Shown here in pieces: positions 63,976 through 64,000 of a DNA stretch of 64,000 nt; within the stretch, counting starts at the first letter, position 1, and each line of letters begins with the position of its first letter. Position numbers and translations under genes: made by a program. The notes under the pieces are model-generated. The model had not been told where the DNA came from. It did no database searches and saw nothing but the letters and a program-made list of their open reading frames with translations. This stretch comes from Paraburkholderia sp. CNPSo 3272 (GTDB taxonomy: Bacteria > Pseudomonadota > Gammaproteobacteria > Burkholderiales > Burkholderiaceae): assembly GCF_024206495.1 (NCBI RefSeq), contig NZ_JAMBPQ010000002.1, positions 62,001-126,000 on the forward strand, given 5' to 3'.

Positions 63976-64000
63976 TCATGCCTTGCGCGTGACCTGGCCG
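63976..64000 (-). CDS. pntAA: C-terminal codons of NAD(P) transhydrogenase alpha subunit (PntAA), partial
   Basis: The minus strand reads GQVTRKA and a TGA stop (63976-63978), 17 bp before the pntAB start. Position in the pnt operon makes this the end of the NAD-binding alpha-1 subunit gene, whose body lies outside the window. With only seven residues, the identity rests on context. Confidence 0.55.

Overview
The window reads as a chromosomal segment of a GC-rich betaproteobacterium of the Burkholderiales, most likely Paraburkholderia or a close relative (Burkholderia, Caballeronia, Trinickia). Reasons: strong G/C third-position bias throughout, the order queA-tgt-yajC-secD-secF, oxyR next to recG, tldD next to aroG, a three-subunit transhydrogenase (pntAA/pntAB/pntB), and a pqi/MCE operon with two half-length PqiA proteins. 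Genus assignment is an inference from gene content only.

Layout. 1-2562: end of tldD, then aroG (DAHP synthase) behind a promoter, an aromatic-residue leader peptide and an intrinsic terminator, a textbook attenuation arrangement. 2620-30181: a polysaccharide island of about 27.5 kb. It holds GDP-mannose/GDP-L-fucose synthesis (manC, gmd, fcl, gmm), a WcaJ-type initiating phosphosugar transferase, a Wzx-type flippase, a Wzy-type polymerase, a Wza-type outer-membrane exporter, a Wzc-type tyrosine autokinase, five glycosyltransferases, two acyltransferases, a clan GH-A glycoside hydrolase, one unrecognised secreted protein, and two equal-length AraC-type regulators. The product should be a fucose-containing, acylated, Wzx/Wzy-type exopolysaccharide, partly resembling colanic acid. 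No phosphomannomutase, mannose-6-P isomerase-only gene or Wzb-type phosphatase is in the window.

30228-44425: hmp with a clear NsrR-type operator, a PduO-type cobalamin adenosyltransferase, a D-lactate-dehydrogenase-like flavoprotein followed by glcDEF (glycolate oxidase), yggS-proC, ubiA, then an oxidative-stress block (dps, a 58-residue small protein, a monofunctional catalase, a 34-codon upstream ORF, oxyR). 44600-53266: recG facing queA-tgt-yajC-secD-secF. 53354-58775: two periplasmic YceI-like proteins and the pqiA-pqiA-pqiB-pqiC operon with ATGA overlaps. 58912-62084: a decayed toxin-antitoxin locus, an RlmL-like rRNA methyltransferase, a VOC protein and a WYL-type regulator. 62160-64000: pntB, pntAB and the last codons of pntAA, all on the minus strand.

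The most noteworthy signals are the aroG attenuator with four mutually pairing segments, the mosaic polysaccharide island with its paired regulators and glycosidase, the toxin gene deleted exactly up to its partner antitoxin, and two small genes hidden in the oxidative-stress block. No rRNA, tRNA, CRISPR array or insertion sequence was recognised.
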